Assembly: GCA_964006375.1 (NCBI GenBank)
Contig: OZ023267.1
Location: 13,922,846-13,986,845, forward strand
Reading direction: 5' to 3'
Length of the DNA stretch: 64,000 nucleotides
DNA from: Tillus elongatus
Lineage: Eukaryota; Arthropoda; Insecta; Coleoptera; Cleridae
Shown here: in pieces, positions 36,625 through 48,628 of the stretch
Layout: each line of letters begins with the position of its first letter
How positions within the stretch are numbered: the stretch's first letter is position 1
Position numbers and translations under genes: made by a program
The notes under the pieces: generated by a model
The model's database searches: none
Told to the model about the DNA's origin: nothing
What the model saw: only the letters and a program-made list of their open reading frames with translations

Positions 36625-36812
36625 GCAAAAATAAGGTTTTAATGGATTTTCGTGCAAACAAATTATTTTATTTTCAATTTTATTTACAGATTAGGTATAT
36701 AATTTGAATTTTATGTATGCTTTTAGCAGAATTTTGTGTAAAAAATATTTAGCCACATTTGATGCCTGATTTCATTCACTACCATAACGCACTTGCAGCA
36801 TACAGACTTTTT
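36625..36812 (+). mobile_element. HLE 3' part, shortened
   Basis: AATAAGGTTTTAATGGATTT to TTTAGCAGAATTTTGTGTAA matches 5120-5352, then it jumps to CACTACCATAACGCACTTGC. About 50 bp before the 3' end is deleted and the hairpin arm is mutated (AGCATACAGAC). Confidence 0.78.
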
Positions 36813-36899
36813 TATGTTTTACAGGTTTTCCTAAACGACTAAGAGTTATTTAGTAAAACAATATTAACAACAATTAATTGTTACTCATTTAGAAAAAGG

Positions 36900-37128
36900 A
36901 GTATTTGAAATCGGTCAATTACGTTCCGCCCTTCGGAGAGGGCGTAAATCCGTCGGTCCCGTGTCCATACGATGTTGGGCACGTTAAAGATCCCTACCCT
37001 CCTTACAGAAAGGCAGGGGTTCGGCAAAATTTCCAGGATAGTGAGGTGAAACTGCTCCCTGGCGTCGGTGATTGGCCATAGTCGCGGAAATAGGCCGACT
37101 TTAAAGAAATAAAACACACACGCACACA
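36900..37128 (+). mobile_element. SINE copy 2 (Deu-like domain, CA tail)
   Basis: CCCTTCGGAGAGGGCGTAAA, GGTCCCGTGTCC, GTTGGGCACGTTAAAGATCC and GTCGCGGAAATAGGCCGAC, ending in (AC)n. It keeps the core GTTGGGCACGTTAAAGATCC more faithfully than copy 1. No tRNA-like head is visible, so it is 5'-truncated. Confidence 0.75.
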
Positions 37129-37258
37129 CAAATCTGTCAATTAATAACGATGATATCACGAGTTCAAGTCATCTAGCTTGTCGCCGAATTTGCTCTAGAA
37201 CTGCATTTTAGCCTAAACATGGACGTTCCCGCTATATGGTGCAGTTTTTTTTAAACCG

Positions 37259-37540
37259 TTATAAAAAAGACCTTCCTAAAGTGCTGTTAACACACAATCC
37301 CCCCAACTGACCTTCCTGATCTGCCCTGACCATCAGTTGGCCTAATTAAAGAGCTGGGGGAAGGAAAACCATGAGGTAATGAACTCTGGCCTACATCAAG
37401 GTCATATAAGCATAATGTGTACATAGTGTACATTTTCCTTCCCCCAGGTTTTAATTAGGCAAACTGCTGGTCGGGGCAGGTCAGGAAGGTCAGTGGGGAG
37501 GATTGTGTGTAAACAGCACTTCAGGGAGTGTTTTTTATAA
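37259..37540. mobile_element. MITE with inverted repeats of about 110 bp
   Basis: 282 bp. Left TTATAAAAAAGACCTTCCTA, then AGTGCTGTTAACACACAATC and GGGGGAAGGAAAA; the right side is the same in reverse, with about 85-90% identity. The middle is short (about 60 bp). It has no relatives elsewhere in the window and no coding sequence. The target duplication is unclear, so the superfamily is unknown. Confidence 0.82.
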
Positions 37541-37552
37541 TGATTCAATAAA

Positions 37553-38235
37553 AACTCGGGACGCAGCAAGTGCGTTATGGTAGTGAATTTTTATTAAATG
37601 CTTCAAATTTAAATAACTCAATTTTCTATAAACTTAGAGAGTTTAATTTCAATACGTAGTAAGGTTTTTCCTAAGGCAAGATATCCACAAAATTTCATTA
37701 AAATAAGTCTGTAATTTTCGGAGAAAAAATTTTTTTTCGAAAGAAAATTTAAAATTTGAGTAACTCAATTTTCTCTAAACTTAGAAAGTTGAATTTTGGT
37801 ACGTAGTAAGGTTGAGGCAACATATATAGTAAATTTCATTGAAACAGCTTTGTTACTTTCGGAGAAAAAAAATTTTTTCGAAAGAAAACTCAAAATTTTT
37901 CCGGAAAACCCCGTCTGATTTTTCTGGATAACGAACTCATCCAAGCCATTAATAAAAGACAGGCAGTTGCCAAGTTTCATCGAAATCGGTTAATTACAGC
38001 TACTGATGAAGACAACTGCGTTGTCGAAATACGTATCAAAAAAGATAGCGCATAACTCTGTTATTATTGTTGTAGTTTTTGGGGTTATTCTACTTTTTGT
38101 TTCAGTTTCCAGCCACAATGTCCAGTCTCAGTCTTTTGTCAATAAAAATTATTATTATTATTTGTTATTTTTTGAGATTTCAGATGTTTTTATGAAAATT
38201 GGCTACCATAACGCACTTGCTGCGTCTAGATTTTT
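37553..38235. mobile_element. HLE-derived element M5, both ends HLE 3' termini, with a retroelement tail inserted
   Basis: The left end is a reversed 3' terminus (GGGACGCAGCAAGTGCGTTA, 37559) followed by type II right blocks; the right end is a forward terminus (GGCTACCATAACGCACTTGC TGCGTC, 38195-38225). Between 37996 and 38150 sits an unrelated tail ending in (ATT)n. No left block or TA core remains. Confidence 0.78.
37996..38160 (+). repeat. Retroelement tail with hammerhead-like motif (P4) and (ATT)n end
   Basis: CTGATGA at 38003, one extra A, a 6-bp stem GACAAC/GTTGTC with a TGC loop at 38011-38025, then GAAATACGTATC. This follows the hammerhead order CUGANGA, stem II, GAAA, with a self-complementary AUACGUAU stem III followed by C. 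It then has GTTATTATTGTTGTAG... and ends AATAAAAATTATTATTATT. It interrupts the HLE block after ATCGGTTAATTA. Confidence 0.6.
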
Positions 38236-38700
38236 TGAACTGCAATTTGCTTTTTTACAGTACATACCAACAAAATATCAATCAGATTTTGGACCATATC
38301 ACATCGTCTTCTATTTTAACACTAAAATAAATTTAATATTGAATGAGACAAACTTTAATTACTTTTAGTAGTACCAATCATAATAAAAATATATCTAGTC
38401 AAAGTAACAAAACCCGATAAAAAAACAATTACGAAAACTAATAAATGCTGTTGAGCCAAAAATAGCTTTGTTAATATATCATATTCCCTTTCTTTGTCCA
38501 ATTTTATCATATCTTTTGTTGGTCAGTAACAAAAGCAAACAAATTATATCCCAAATGATATAGAAAACTTTACAACTCTAGATCTAAATAAAAGGACTGT
38601 AACAGCGGCAGAAGCAGAAGTCAATGGAAGGTTGATGAATGAATCTCATGAGTCAATAAGAAAAGCATTGACTAACCAACAGCAACCACATACTTATGAT
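38236..38700. other. No recognisable gene or repeat
   Basis: AT-rich; short frames have no motif. Confidence 0.35.
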
Positions 38701-38707
38701 TTAAACA

Positions 38708-39223
<516 letters not shown>

Positions 39224-39272
39224 AAACGGCACAAGAACCAAACTTACTGCGGTGATGCACTCGTGCTTTAAC

Positions 39273-41317
39273 TAGTGATGGGTTGTTATTTAACAGTCTG
39301 TTATTTTTTAACTGTTGTCGAGCCGCAACAGTAACAACCTGTTATGGATATTTACAAATAACAGGTACAGGGGAGGGGATGCTGTTGCGCTTTACACTAG
39401 AACTCGGAGTCGTATCTGTTTCCGTTGTCATATCTGTTTCTGTTGCACTGCAACTAGCTACGATGAATCAACTTCTGTTTTCATCCGCAACTGTTATAAC
39501 AGGATGAATGGACATGAGACTGGGAATGGGGTATAGAGTATAGAGCAGACTTTACTTCATAACATACTACTTTATACTAGTGTGCTCACAGCTTTGGGAA
39601 CGTAGGGTCGTCGGTACAATGAAACTGTTAAATTTTGACAGGTTGTTGATGCACACAAAACACACACATATATTTACAATTTATAAACAAACACAAAATA
39701 TGAAAAATGTTAATAAAATCAACGATGTTTCTTTTTTTCTTTGAGAAAAATTGTCTTACACTAAAAAAATACTTTTCTAACAAAACACTTTTAAAGTTCT
39801 GAGTTTTAGTTGATGAACATTATTTGACTGACTTTGGTCGACGAAGGTCTGTTACGGCGGTCACTTAAAATTTGTCCTGTTTTAGAAAAAAGTCTTTCGC
39901 AGACGTAGCGACAGTCCCGAACTTCTTCACCATTTTACTTAAATGTGGATATTCATAAGAATGAATTTTCCACCATTTAAGTGGATCTCCATTTCTAGGC
40001 AAAAGCGGTTCGTTGTTTGCACAGTTTTTAAAAGCGTACTGATTAAGATGACCGGTGAGTCACCGGCGGTGAACCGAAAATCGAAAATGTAACTATAGAG
40101 ATCCTTCTAACAAAAAATAAAAGCGTAATGTAATAAAGAACCATATGTGCAGAATAAAGGCAAATTTCTTTACCGAAATTTTATGAGAGGTGCAGCATGT
40201 TGGAGCTTCCGGTTTTGCGGAAACTCCATCAACTTCCATTATTCAAATGGAACACCTTTTATATTACCTCATTTTATTAATATTACAAGTCATGCTTGTA
40301 AAAAGTGAGATAAGTTTCCTTCACTTCTCACATTTATGGTCGCTAAAAAATTCGTTCTTAATTTTTCAATATGTGAAAGGCTGTATATGTAGCAACTGAA
40401 AATTATTAAAAATGAACTATATCACTGTAAAAATAAAATCAGGTCACCGCGTATATAAAAAAATTATCACAGTCGTTGACGTAAACTCAATCTTCATTAG
40501 ATAACTCGATATGCAGATGGCATTTTTGTTTTAAGAAAAAACTGATATGTATACAAACGTACAGTTATGCTTTAACGTGAGGTCTTAGGTATTATATTAT
40601 ATTAGGTAGTTTCTTTGCTCATTCTTCTTTGCCTTATGTAACTAATAAATCAATATTCCTTTTTACTTTTCACTTTGGAAATCTAAGAAATGGGTCCGAT
40701 TTTAAAAATCTTTTTTTATTACTACTACAAAATAAAAAATCGCTGAAACTTAAAAAATCTCAGAAACAGTACCAATTTTAATGAAATTATAAAAATATTC
40801 CCCGTACCCGGTATAGTTGAAACCAGACACACTTCGCCCTATAGGTAGAGAGAAAAAAATTTGTTTTAAATTAAAAAAAAATATTTATTTTATTTTTTGC
40901 TTACAATAATTCATGTATTTCATATAAGTCTCATTTTCAAGGAAAAGATCGGTATAGAGGTTTTCAAGCTCAATGCTTAACTAATACTTAATTAGTAAAG
41001 AAAATTCGAAAGAAATTCTGCATTGTTGAATTTTTTACCAAATTATTATTAGTGATGAATACCAAAAAAACCTCCATCATTTTTTTAATAAAAAAATAAT
41101 TAATTGTTTTAAACATAATACAAGAATATTTTTTATTTTAAACATTACCCAACTACACCACCGGACGGGTTCAGCTACTGTTACTACGTCTACGTGGAAT
41201 TCTTAATAATTCATAGTTCATATTGTTATTTTCAACCTGTTATATTTAACTGTTATTTCTAAATAACAGTAACAGTTGCTACCTGTTACAGAAATATAAC
41301 AGTTTTTCCCATCACTA
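39273..41317 (-). mobile_element. hAT transposon with 8-bp target duplication
   Basis: 2045 bp between TAGTGATGGG (39273) and CCCATCACTA (ending 41317), typical hAT inverted ends. The flanks GCTTTAAC (39265-39272) and GTTTTAAC (41318-41325) are an 8-bp duplication with one mismatch. Subterminal inverted runs rich in AACAGT/ACTGTT are at both ends. The only coding trace is the C-terminal dimerisation part on the minus strand. Confidence 0.9.
39808..40030 (-). pseudogene. hAT transposase C-terminal dimerisation domain remnant
   Basis: The minus strand gives RNGDPLKWWKIHSYEYPHLS, KMVKKFGTVATSAKDFFLKQ and then, after a frame change, SDRRNRLRPTKVSQIMFI-like residues. This is the hAT C-terminal signature (PL-x-WW...YP-x-LS...TS-x-R-x-FS-x-G-x-I-x-S-x-R-x-xL). 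The catalytic DDE part and BED finger are not visible in the remaining 1.2 kb, so they are deleted or fully decayed. Confidence 0.8.
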
Positions 41318-41325
41318 GTTTTAAC

Positions 41326-42104
41326 TACCTCTATCTAGTAACTATAGTCATAAGTACCAACTGCTCTAATAAATACGAAATTTTAAGGGTTATAACCATT
41401 ATTATCTTGATGCAATTTACTCTTGTTAGATACTAAAAACACGTTCTGTATAAAGTACAAATCGGCATTAATAAGAAAAAATTCAATTATAGTAAAAACG
41501 CCATTTGTTAGATTTATCTGATTTTAAATCTGTTAAATAAATCGTTTGAAAATAAATAGGTGGGGCAGAAGTGAATAAACTCTGAGATTTGTCTGTTTTC
41601 CTTAAACGACATTTCCGTGCCGTCACGGTAAAATGATCTCATCTAAGGAGCTCAACGTATCGGCAAAGTACAAGTTTTCGTTTATTTTTGCTGGGAAAGC
41701 ATTTCGCGGCCAATTTAATGCTTTTCTCCACGAATTTAACGCACAAAAGGTTAAAAATGCGGCATTAGCCCACAAAACGGAAAGATGTTCTGCATTCATT
41801 CGAAATAAAAACAACTTCTTTTATAAATACGTTTTTGGTTTAGCGTAAAAGGAGAAAAATGGACTTCCATGCCGTATCATTACAATATATTATTATGTGT
41901 CTAATATTATGGAATGTGACAAATGACTATTTTTCTCGTTTTGTTCAGATTTATAGCGCAATATGCTCAAGAGATGCTACGCTAGTATTTTCTGTTTCGT
42001 TCAGAGTGCATTCCTATGTACGATATATTATGCAACAGTTCAATGGAAAATGGTCTTAATCGCCACCCAGCAGAAACGTTGCATGTATATCATAATAAGA
42101 TGTT
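41326..42104. other. No recognisable gene
   Basis: A plus frame of 71 codons at 41633-41848 (KFSFIFAGKAFRGQFNAFLH) has no family match I can name. It has a normal-looking composition and no repeat similarity, but also no splice or promoter support. Confidence 0.3.
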
Positions 42105-42105
42105 T

Positions 42106-42630
42106 TAGTGAATTTTTATTAAAAAAAATTCACTAATAGAGAGGTATCGATGGTGAGACTTTGCACAAATTTTTGCAAATGAGCGCGAACTAGGACCCTT
42201 AGAACCCATATCCGGGATCACTTTCAATTTTTATTTCGATGAAACTTGGCAAGTGGCCTTCTTTTATTAATGCCTTGGATGAGTTCGTTAGCCAGAAAAA
42301 TCGGACGGGGTTTTCCGGGAAAATTTTGAGTTTTCTTTCGAACAAAAAATTTTTCTCCGAAAGTAACAAAGCTGTTTTAATGAAATTGACTATATATATT
42401 TCCTTGGGAAATATCTTACTACGTACTGAAATTCAATTTTCTAAGTTTATAAAAGATTGAGTTATTCAAATTTTAAATTTTCTTTCGAAATTTTTTCTCC
42501 GAAAATTACAAAGTTATTTTAATGAAATTTGGTAAATATCTTGCGTTAGCAGAGACCTTACTACACACCAAAATTAAACTCTCTACGTTTATAGAAAATT
42601 AAGTTATTCAAGTTTGAAGCATTTAATATT
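42106..42630 (+). mobile_element. HLE copy 17, type II, no TA tract, 3' end lost
   Basis: TAGTGAATTTTTATTAAAAA, the type II block (AGAGAGGTATCGATGGTGAG), the left block, then a direct jump from TTTCAATTTTTA to TTTCGATGAAACTTGGCAAG, so the TA core is deleted. It stops at GAAGCATTTAATATTTAAC. Confidence 0.85.
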
Positions 42631-42730
42631 TAACATGAAGTTTTTACCACAGAAATCGTAGAAACGACGAGACGATTTTCACGTCTCTAGTATCAGGATC
42701 ACATGAAAGGATAGGCAGTGGCAACTACTG

Positions 42731-43069
42731 TTGTACATGCTAGTTTGTTATTCTACAGATGATGTTTTCAATTTGTTTTCAATATATGGTGAATGTAACA
42801 GAATAGTTGAGACAACAGTTCGAACATTTAACAACAGATTCTTTTATTTGGCTCCAATGAATAGAACAAAATTCAGCAGAATTAAAAGTAAGTCGTCAAG
42901 TCATGGAATAATACTGACACGACGCGTTGTTAAACGTTTCAAAATTGAAGACAATGAAATGAATGAAATTATAGTTCTTGCATATTTTGAAGCATGTCTA
43001 CAAAGTTCGTTAAGAAGTAGGTCTCAAGATTTGGGTTCATCTATCTGGGCAATACACAGAATATTGTGA
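42731..43069 (+). pseudogene. DD41D-type transposase N-terminal fragment T4
   Basis: An open frame of about 112 residues: YSTDDVFNLFSIYGECNRIV plus TFNNRF (first helix-turn-helix; compare EYADMHLIYGE in T3), KIEDNEMNEIIVLAYFEACL, and QSSLRSRSQDLGSSIWAIHR ending IL (second helix-turn-helix). It ends in a stop before any catalytic motif. It sits between two HLE copies, 18 bp before the next. Confidence 0.65.
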
Positions 43070-43087
43070 AAGCACAATATGCATAAT

Positions 43088-43217
43088 TAGTGAATTTTTA
43101 TTTAAAAAAAATCAAATAGAGAGGTATCGATGGTGAGACTTTGTAACAATTCTTTCAAATGAGTGCAAACTAGGACCCCTAGAAGCCATATCCAGGGTCA
43201 GTTTCAATTTTTATATG

Positions 43218-43305
<88 letters not shown>

Positions 43306-43772
43306 CCGTCTGATAACTCAAAAAATAATTAACCGATATCGATGAAACTTGGCAGGTGCCTTTCTTTTATAAATGGCTTGAATTAGTTCGTTAGCCAGAA
43401 AAATCGGACGGGGTTTTCCGGGAAAATTTTGAGTTTCCTTTCGATTTTTTTTTCGAAAGTAACAAAGCTGTTTTAAGGAAATTTACTATATATGTTGCTT
43501 TAGGAGAGATCTTACTACGTACCAAAATTCAACTTTCTAAGTTTAGAGAAAATTGAGTTATTAAAATTTTAAATTTTCTTTCAAAAAATTTTTTTTCTCC
43601 GAAAATTACAAAGTTATTTTAATGAAATTTTGTGTATATCTTGCCTTAGGAAAGACCTTACTACGTATTAAAATTAAACTCTCTAAGTTTATAGAAAATT
43701 GAGTTTTTTACATTTGAAGCATTTAATAAAAATTCACCATAACGCACTTGCTGCGTCCCGAGTTTTTTTTTA
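43088..43772 (+). mobile_element. HLE copy 18, type II, complete
   Basis: 5' end TAGTGAATTTTTATTTAAAA, AGAGAGGTATCGATGGTGAG, left block, TA tract, right blocks (GATGAAACTTGGCAGGTGCC), two units with AGTTATTAAAATTTTAAATT, and the end ATTCACCATAACGCACTTGC TGCGTCCCGAG followed by nine T. One of the best full-length type II copies (685 bp). Confidence 0.9.
43219..43300. repeat. (TA)n core of HLE copy 18
   Basis: About 82 bp of TA repeats. Confidence 0.97.
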
Positions 43773-43906
43773 CCTAAGAGCCACCGTTTTTTAGAAATTT
43801 GAGATTTCGTGAAATTGTAGTCTCTAAAAGTTTTTGTGTAAAAAGTGATTAATGAAGAGGGCGGAGGATAAGCTTTAATTTTTCTTTCTTGATATTCGCC
43901 TTTCGT

Positions 43907-44312
<406 letters not shown>

Positions 44313-44678
44313 TTACAACGCAATATCTTCCAAATAGTTTAAGTGATTGAAAAAATCTACAAGTTACAATAACGTAGATAGACGTGGTTGTGTATAAATT
44401 TTCAAGCCTTTTGACCAAAGAAAAATAAAGTTCTTCGAAATTTATATTGAAATAATCCTCGACATCACTTCAAATTCTGCAGAAATTTCATGTAAACCTT
44501 TCAAGTAAAAACATCTCAAATATTCACAACTTCTGATAATACAGAATTTTTTTTAATCTGTTAGTTAAAAAACACTGTAATCTGTAGCTGTATTTAATAT
44601 CTGCAAATTTCAAGTTACCCATTTCTCATGATTTTTAACTTATCGCTCCAATCCTAATTTATTCTATCTGACAACGTT

Positions 44679-44890
44679 CTTCTTCTTTGTTTATTGCATC
44701 TGTTTCTACTAACCTAAATTTCCAATTTGATATTGATGATTACAAATGACAGCTGGGTTCCAGCACGAACACGAACGCAGTCTAACAACGTTCGTGCGTT
44801 CGTGCTGGAACACAGATGTCATTTGTCAGTTGTCCATATCAAATTTGAAATTTAGGTTAGTAGAAACAGACGCCAAAAACAAAGAAGAAG
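44679..44890. repeat. Long palindrome (foldback), arms of about 100 bp
   Basis: CTTCTTCTTTGTTTATTGCA...TTCCAGCACGAACACGAACG is mirrored by CGTTCGTGCGTTCGTGCTGG...AAACAAAGAAGAAG. The arms are about 85-90% identical with a centre of about 12 bp, so a single strand would fold into one hairpin. It is not related to the other foldbacks. The GC-richer centre (CACGAACACGAACG) contrasts with the AT-rich surroundings. Confidence 0.87.
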
Positions 44891-45094
44891 ATAATTAATT
44901 AAATTGGAAATGTATCCTCAAATTTAGGTGACATGACACAATTACTAGAGATATATGCAGCTACCTACTTTTGCAGTGTCACGCGCATGCGACATGGGGT
45001 GTGTACTATAGTATATATTATTTGCAAATAAATTACACATCGTATTGTTTTTTATTTTTGTTTATTTTAACAACACACCACGAAGGCTCACAGC

Positions 45095-47700
45095 CTAAAT
45101 ACTATTGTACCGTAGGTGTCGACAAGGAGGGAAGAGGAAACTTGTTAATTCTGGACTTGAAGGTTTGGAGGTTTGGAGGAGAAGGAAAACATGTGCCGGC
45201 AAGGAGTTCCACAACTTGGAAGCCCTCGGGACAAAGGAGCGGGCATAACAAGATGTTCTATGTTTGGTGACCTGGATAGTAAAAGGGTGCATTCGCTCTG
45301 TTCCCCAAGTAGATCTCTTGGGGGCAGCAGGTGGAAGAACTATGGAAGAAGGCTCCTCTGAGCAGTGCCCATGCAGATATTTATAAAAGAGAGAGAGAGA
45401 GAGAGAGGTCACCAACGGCACGTCGGTGGGCAATGGATGGCAACCTTTGGGTGAGGGTAGAGAAGGCGAGTGTAGGAGCGGCAGCGGCACCCCAGATGTG
45501 GGAGCAGTATTCGAGGTTTGGCCTTATTTTTGAAGTATATAAGGTATAGAGATTAGTTGGTGAAATGTATTTGCGAGCCCGGAAGAGGAAACCTAATTTC
45601 TTAGCAGCCCCTTCTGCAATTGATGTGATATGTTGGTGCCAACTGAGATTTCGATCCACAGAAATGCCAACAAGTGAAAAGGACTCATTATTTTGAATAA
45701 TTTGGTTGTTCATTGTGATGGGTCTAGGGATGGTGTATCTTTTATGAGATAGAAAGCAAGACTAATATTTGGTGGAGTTGAATTTTACAAGATTTCTATT
45801 GCCCCAGTCTAATATTCTTTGGAGATCCACAGAGACAAAACACTCCATGAGTCTGCGATCCTCATCTAATTGAGCTAAAGAATAAGGCTTAGAATATAGT
45901 ATATTTGAGTGGAGGGTGCTGTCGTCTGGGTAACTGTAAACTGGGTTGGCTGTGCTAGAGAGGGGGTCATTGATGTGGAGAAGAAACAAAGTAGGGGCTA
46001 AAGCTGAACCTTGAGGGACTCCTGCATTAGTTGAATACAGTTTAGCGGAATAGCCATCCACGACAACAGAAATGCCCCGGTTGGAGAGGAAATTTGCTGT
46101 CCTGGTACAGAGTTTTGGTGGTAGGCAATAGGCCGGAAGTTTACTATGCAGCGCTGCGTGCCAGACCTGGTCGAATGCTTTAGAGGATGTTTTAGAGACG
46201 ATTGAAAATAAATAACGCACTTGCTGCGTCCAGACTTTTTTTAGTTTTGAAATGATATCAGTCATTTTATGCGCGACATTGAGGGCTGTTGGTGGTTCAA
46301 CATTTGGAGGTGGGTTGAGAGTAGAATTTCCGGCGAACAACGAGACAAAAACTTCAGCCTTGCCCAGGGCGGTAGAAACAATTTCATCCCCTGAAACAAG
46401 AGGTGGGAACGTGATTTTGCAGAAATTATTCCCAATAGATTTACCAAGAGTCCACAATGGTTTGCTGCCGTTGGAGCTTGAGAGGGCTTTGTTTTTGATG
46501 TGGCTATTAAACGAGTTTTTTTGCCTCAGAAAGAATGCGGACATAGCGGTTTCTTGCGTCGTTAAATGCTTGACGGTTCTCCTGACTGGGATTGTGTAGA
46601 AGCGTTTTGTGAGCTCTGATCTTTTCAAGTCTGGCCTTGTCACATGATTTAGAGAACCAGGACTTTTGAGTGGCTGAAGAGGTTTTCTGTTTACGTGGAG
46701 TAAATAATCCCATGCCAGCTTGGATAATTTCGGTGACGTTTTGTGAGATATCAGAGGGGTCAGGATGAGAAAAGCAGACAGACGCCCATTGAAATGAGGA
46801 AAAGTAATCCCGCATTTCGTATCAGTTCGCACAGTTGTAGTGCCAAACGATACGCGGGTTACATTGCGCAGGAAGCAGTGACCATGCTGTGGTCTGAGCG
46901 ACCAAGGGGGCGGTGCCTGATATCTTATAGCAGTCAGGATTTGTAGTAAGAAGGAGATCCATGTGTGTTGGGATGCAAGGAAAGTAAGTAAGTTGCTGAA
47001 CCATATTGGCTAAAGAATTGCTGACTACGAAGGCCTCCGCTGCTCTCCCTTGTGGATCGGTTGTTGAAGATCCTAGCCATTCCTTATTATGCACATTGAA
47101 GTCACCAAGAATAGTGACCTCGGAGGAAGGATATTCAGCAATCAGATGGTCGGTCTTTTCAGAAAGGTAGTTGAAGAGCTGGACAAAGTTGTTGTCAGTA
47201 GGTGACCGGTAAATGCAACAGATGAATTTAGTTGCAACCCTGAGAGAGAGAGAGAGTTTCATCCAAAGTATCTATTTTCTTCCAGCTTCTAAATTGGGGA
47301 GCTTGGTGCAGGGTAGATTGCTGCGGACGTATGCGCACACGCCTCCATGCAATCTAAAGGAAGTAAGGAGCTCATACCCCAGGAAATTAAGGTGATTAGT
47401 GGCTGTTTTGGCACTGATTTGAGTTTCGGTGAGGAAGAGGAGTTGGGGCCTATTAGCCTCAAGGAAATGGTGGACGGAGTTCAGGTTAGAATTTAGGCCA
47501 CATATATTCGAGAAGGATATGTTAAGTCTTGATGCCGGCGCCCCTTGCATACCCTTCTTCCGGAGATCCGAATGGAGGGGTATTTTATCTCCAGGATCTT
47601 TCGTACAAGGAGGAGGCATCATCCTTTTGTTAGATTTATTTGAAGTTACTTTCACTCCTGAAACTTGCTCAGGTGTTTACTTAGTAAGTTTGCTCATTGA
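45095..47700 (-). pseudogene. LINE-L copy D polyprotein: AP endonuclease and reverse transcriptase, broken
   Basis: Endonuclease: LNISFSNICGLNSNLNSVHH, LLFLTETQISAKTATNHLNF (catalytic Glu in TET), KFICCIYRSPTDNNFVQLF, SEVTILGDFNVHNKEWLG (catalytic Asp and Asn), and THMDLLLTTNPDCYK; the SDHG box is frameshifted. Linker: KPLWTLGKSIGNNFCKITFP. RT: motif A region KAFDQVWHAALHSKLPAYCL (46190), motif B GVPQGSALAPTLFLLHINDP, motif C (46000) with YADD mutated to YPDD, and thumb to SFVPRASKLWNSLPAHVF. A short ORF with MSKLTK near 47700 has an early stop. The family is of the CR1/L2/jockey group; I cannot fix the clade. Frameshifts and the altered YADD box rule out activity. Confidence 0.87.
46208..46246 (+). 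mobile_element. Isolated HLE 3' terminus inside LINE-L copy D
   Basis: AATAACGCACTTGCTGCGTC CAGACTTTTTTTAG is the last 34 bp of an HLE with nothing else of the element. It marks the point where about 430 bp of LINE sequence, present in copy E at 62300-62745, is missing. Confidence 0.85.
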
Positions 47701-48289
47701 TATAGGTGGCTCACAAGTGTGTGACCATTGACGCACCAGAGTGCCTCTGTGTAGATGTTACTCTTGCAGTGTGTACTAGGTAGAGAGTGATCCAATGTGT
47801 TCTTGGTTGGAGTTGGATCACTGTTGAGTTAAGGTAACTAGTTCTAATTAACAACTTATCGGAATATCCGGAGGTAGATGTGTCAATCAAGTGGCGCCCG
47901 GTATAACATCTTATTTAAGACCTCGCCCGTCTCCACTGTTTAAAAGCCGGCGGCCACCTAACTTCCCGGTAACTTTACTTATACCAATGACAGCTTTGAA
48001 ATTGTGAGAGTAAGAGTTGGTCATCGGTATAAAAGAGCTTTAAAAGCTAATAGAGAAGAGAAGAGGGTGCCACAATTTGTATAACTCCATTTTCTATAAA
48101 CCTAGAAAGTTGAATTTTGTACGAGGGCGGGGTCAATAAACCAGTGACTTTTTGAATTTCCCGCCTCGTCACAGGCAGGGCAACACTGCTCCTATCAACA
48201 AGCATCTGTCAATTGAGCCAGTTTAGTTTGTGTGAGATAGCCATTAAAAGCAGACAACCTCTTGAGTTATAACAAAAATAGAAAAAAGT

Positions 48290-48440
48290 GAATTTCGTGG
48301 GCTCATCAAACATTATTTTTGCGGAAAAACCATCATTCAAACCATGCTTAAGCTTGATAAACGCTATGGGGACTCTGCGTCATAAATTGCCATGGTAAAA
48401 AAGTGGTTTACTTAATTTCTTTGCGGCCGTACAAGTACAA
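48290..48440 (+). pseudogene. mariner transposase N-terminal fragment
   Basis: The plus strand encodes EFRGLIKHYFCGKTIIQTML KLDKRYGDSAS, a stop, IAMVKKWFT, a stop, and FLCGRTST, the first helix-turn-helix and the W-x-x-x-F-x-x-GRTS linker of mariner transposases. Two stops, and it is then cut at about 48445. The matching C-terminus is 0.7 kb downstream. Confidence 0.8.
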
Positions 48441-48628
48441 ATCAAAATCAGAAAGTATCATTGCATCCCTTGTATAAATATATATGAAAATTTTGCTCAA
48501 AAATAACACAATATAAAAACAATAACACATAACACTTATTTTAGACCTGGAAGATGGCTACTAATGTATGCCTTCTCATCTCTCAGTATTATGTATTTAG
48601 CGAGTTTCAAGCAGCGTTTAACACACAC

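Larger units (their letters stand above)
45058..48065 (-). mobile_element. LINE-L copy D, near full length with internal deletions
   Basis: The longest L copy. On the minus strand it runs from a possible 5' UTR (47735-48065) through endonuclease (46830-47655) and RT to the 3' UTR and the tail GTGTGTTGTTAAAATAAACA at 45058-45080. About 430 bp around RT motif 1 is missing at 46205-46250, replaced by a 34-bp HLE 3' end. Its upstream edge abuts HLE copy 20. Confidence 0.85.

Noticed and set aside
45173..45361. Plus frames antisense to LINE-L (also 26485, 50957, 51188, 61406, 46252)
   Set aside because: They recur only because the LINE recurs; the minus strand carries the RT motifs.
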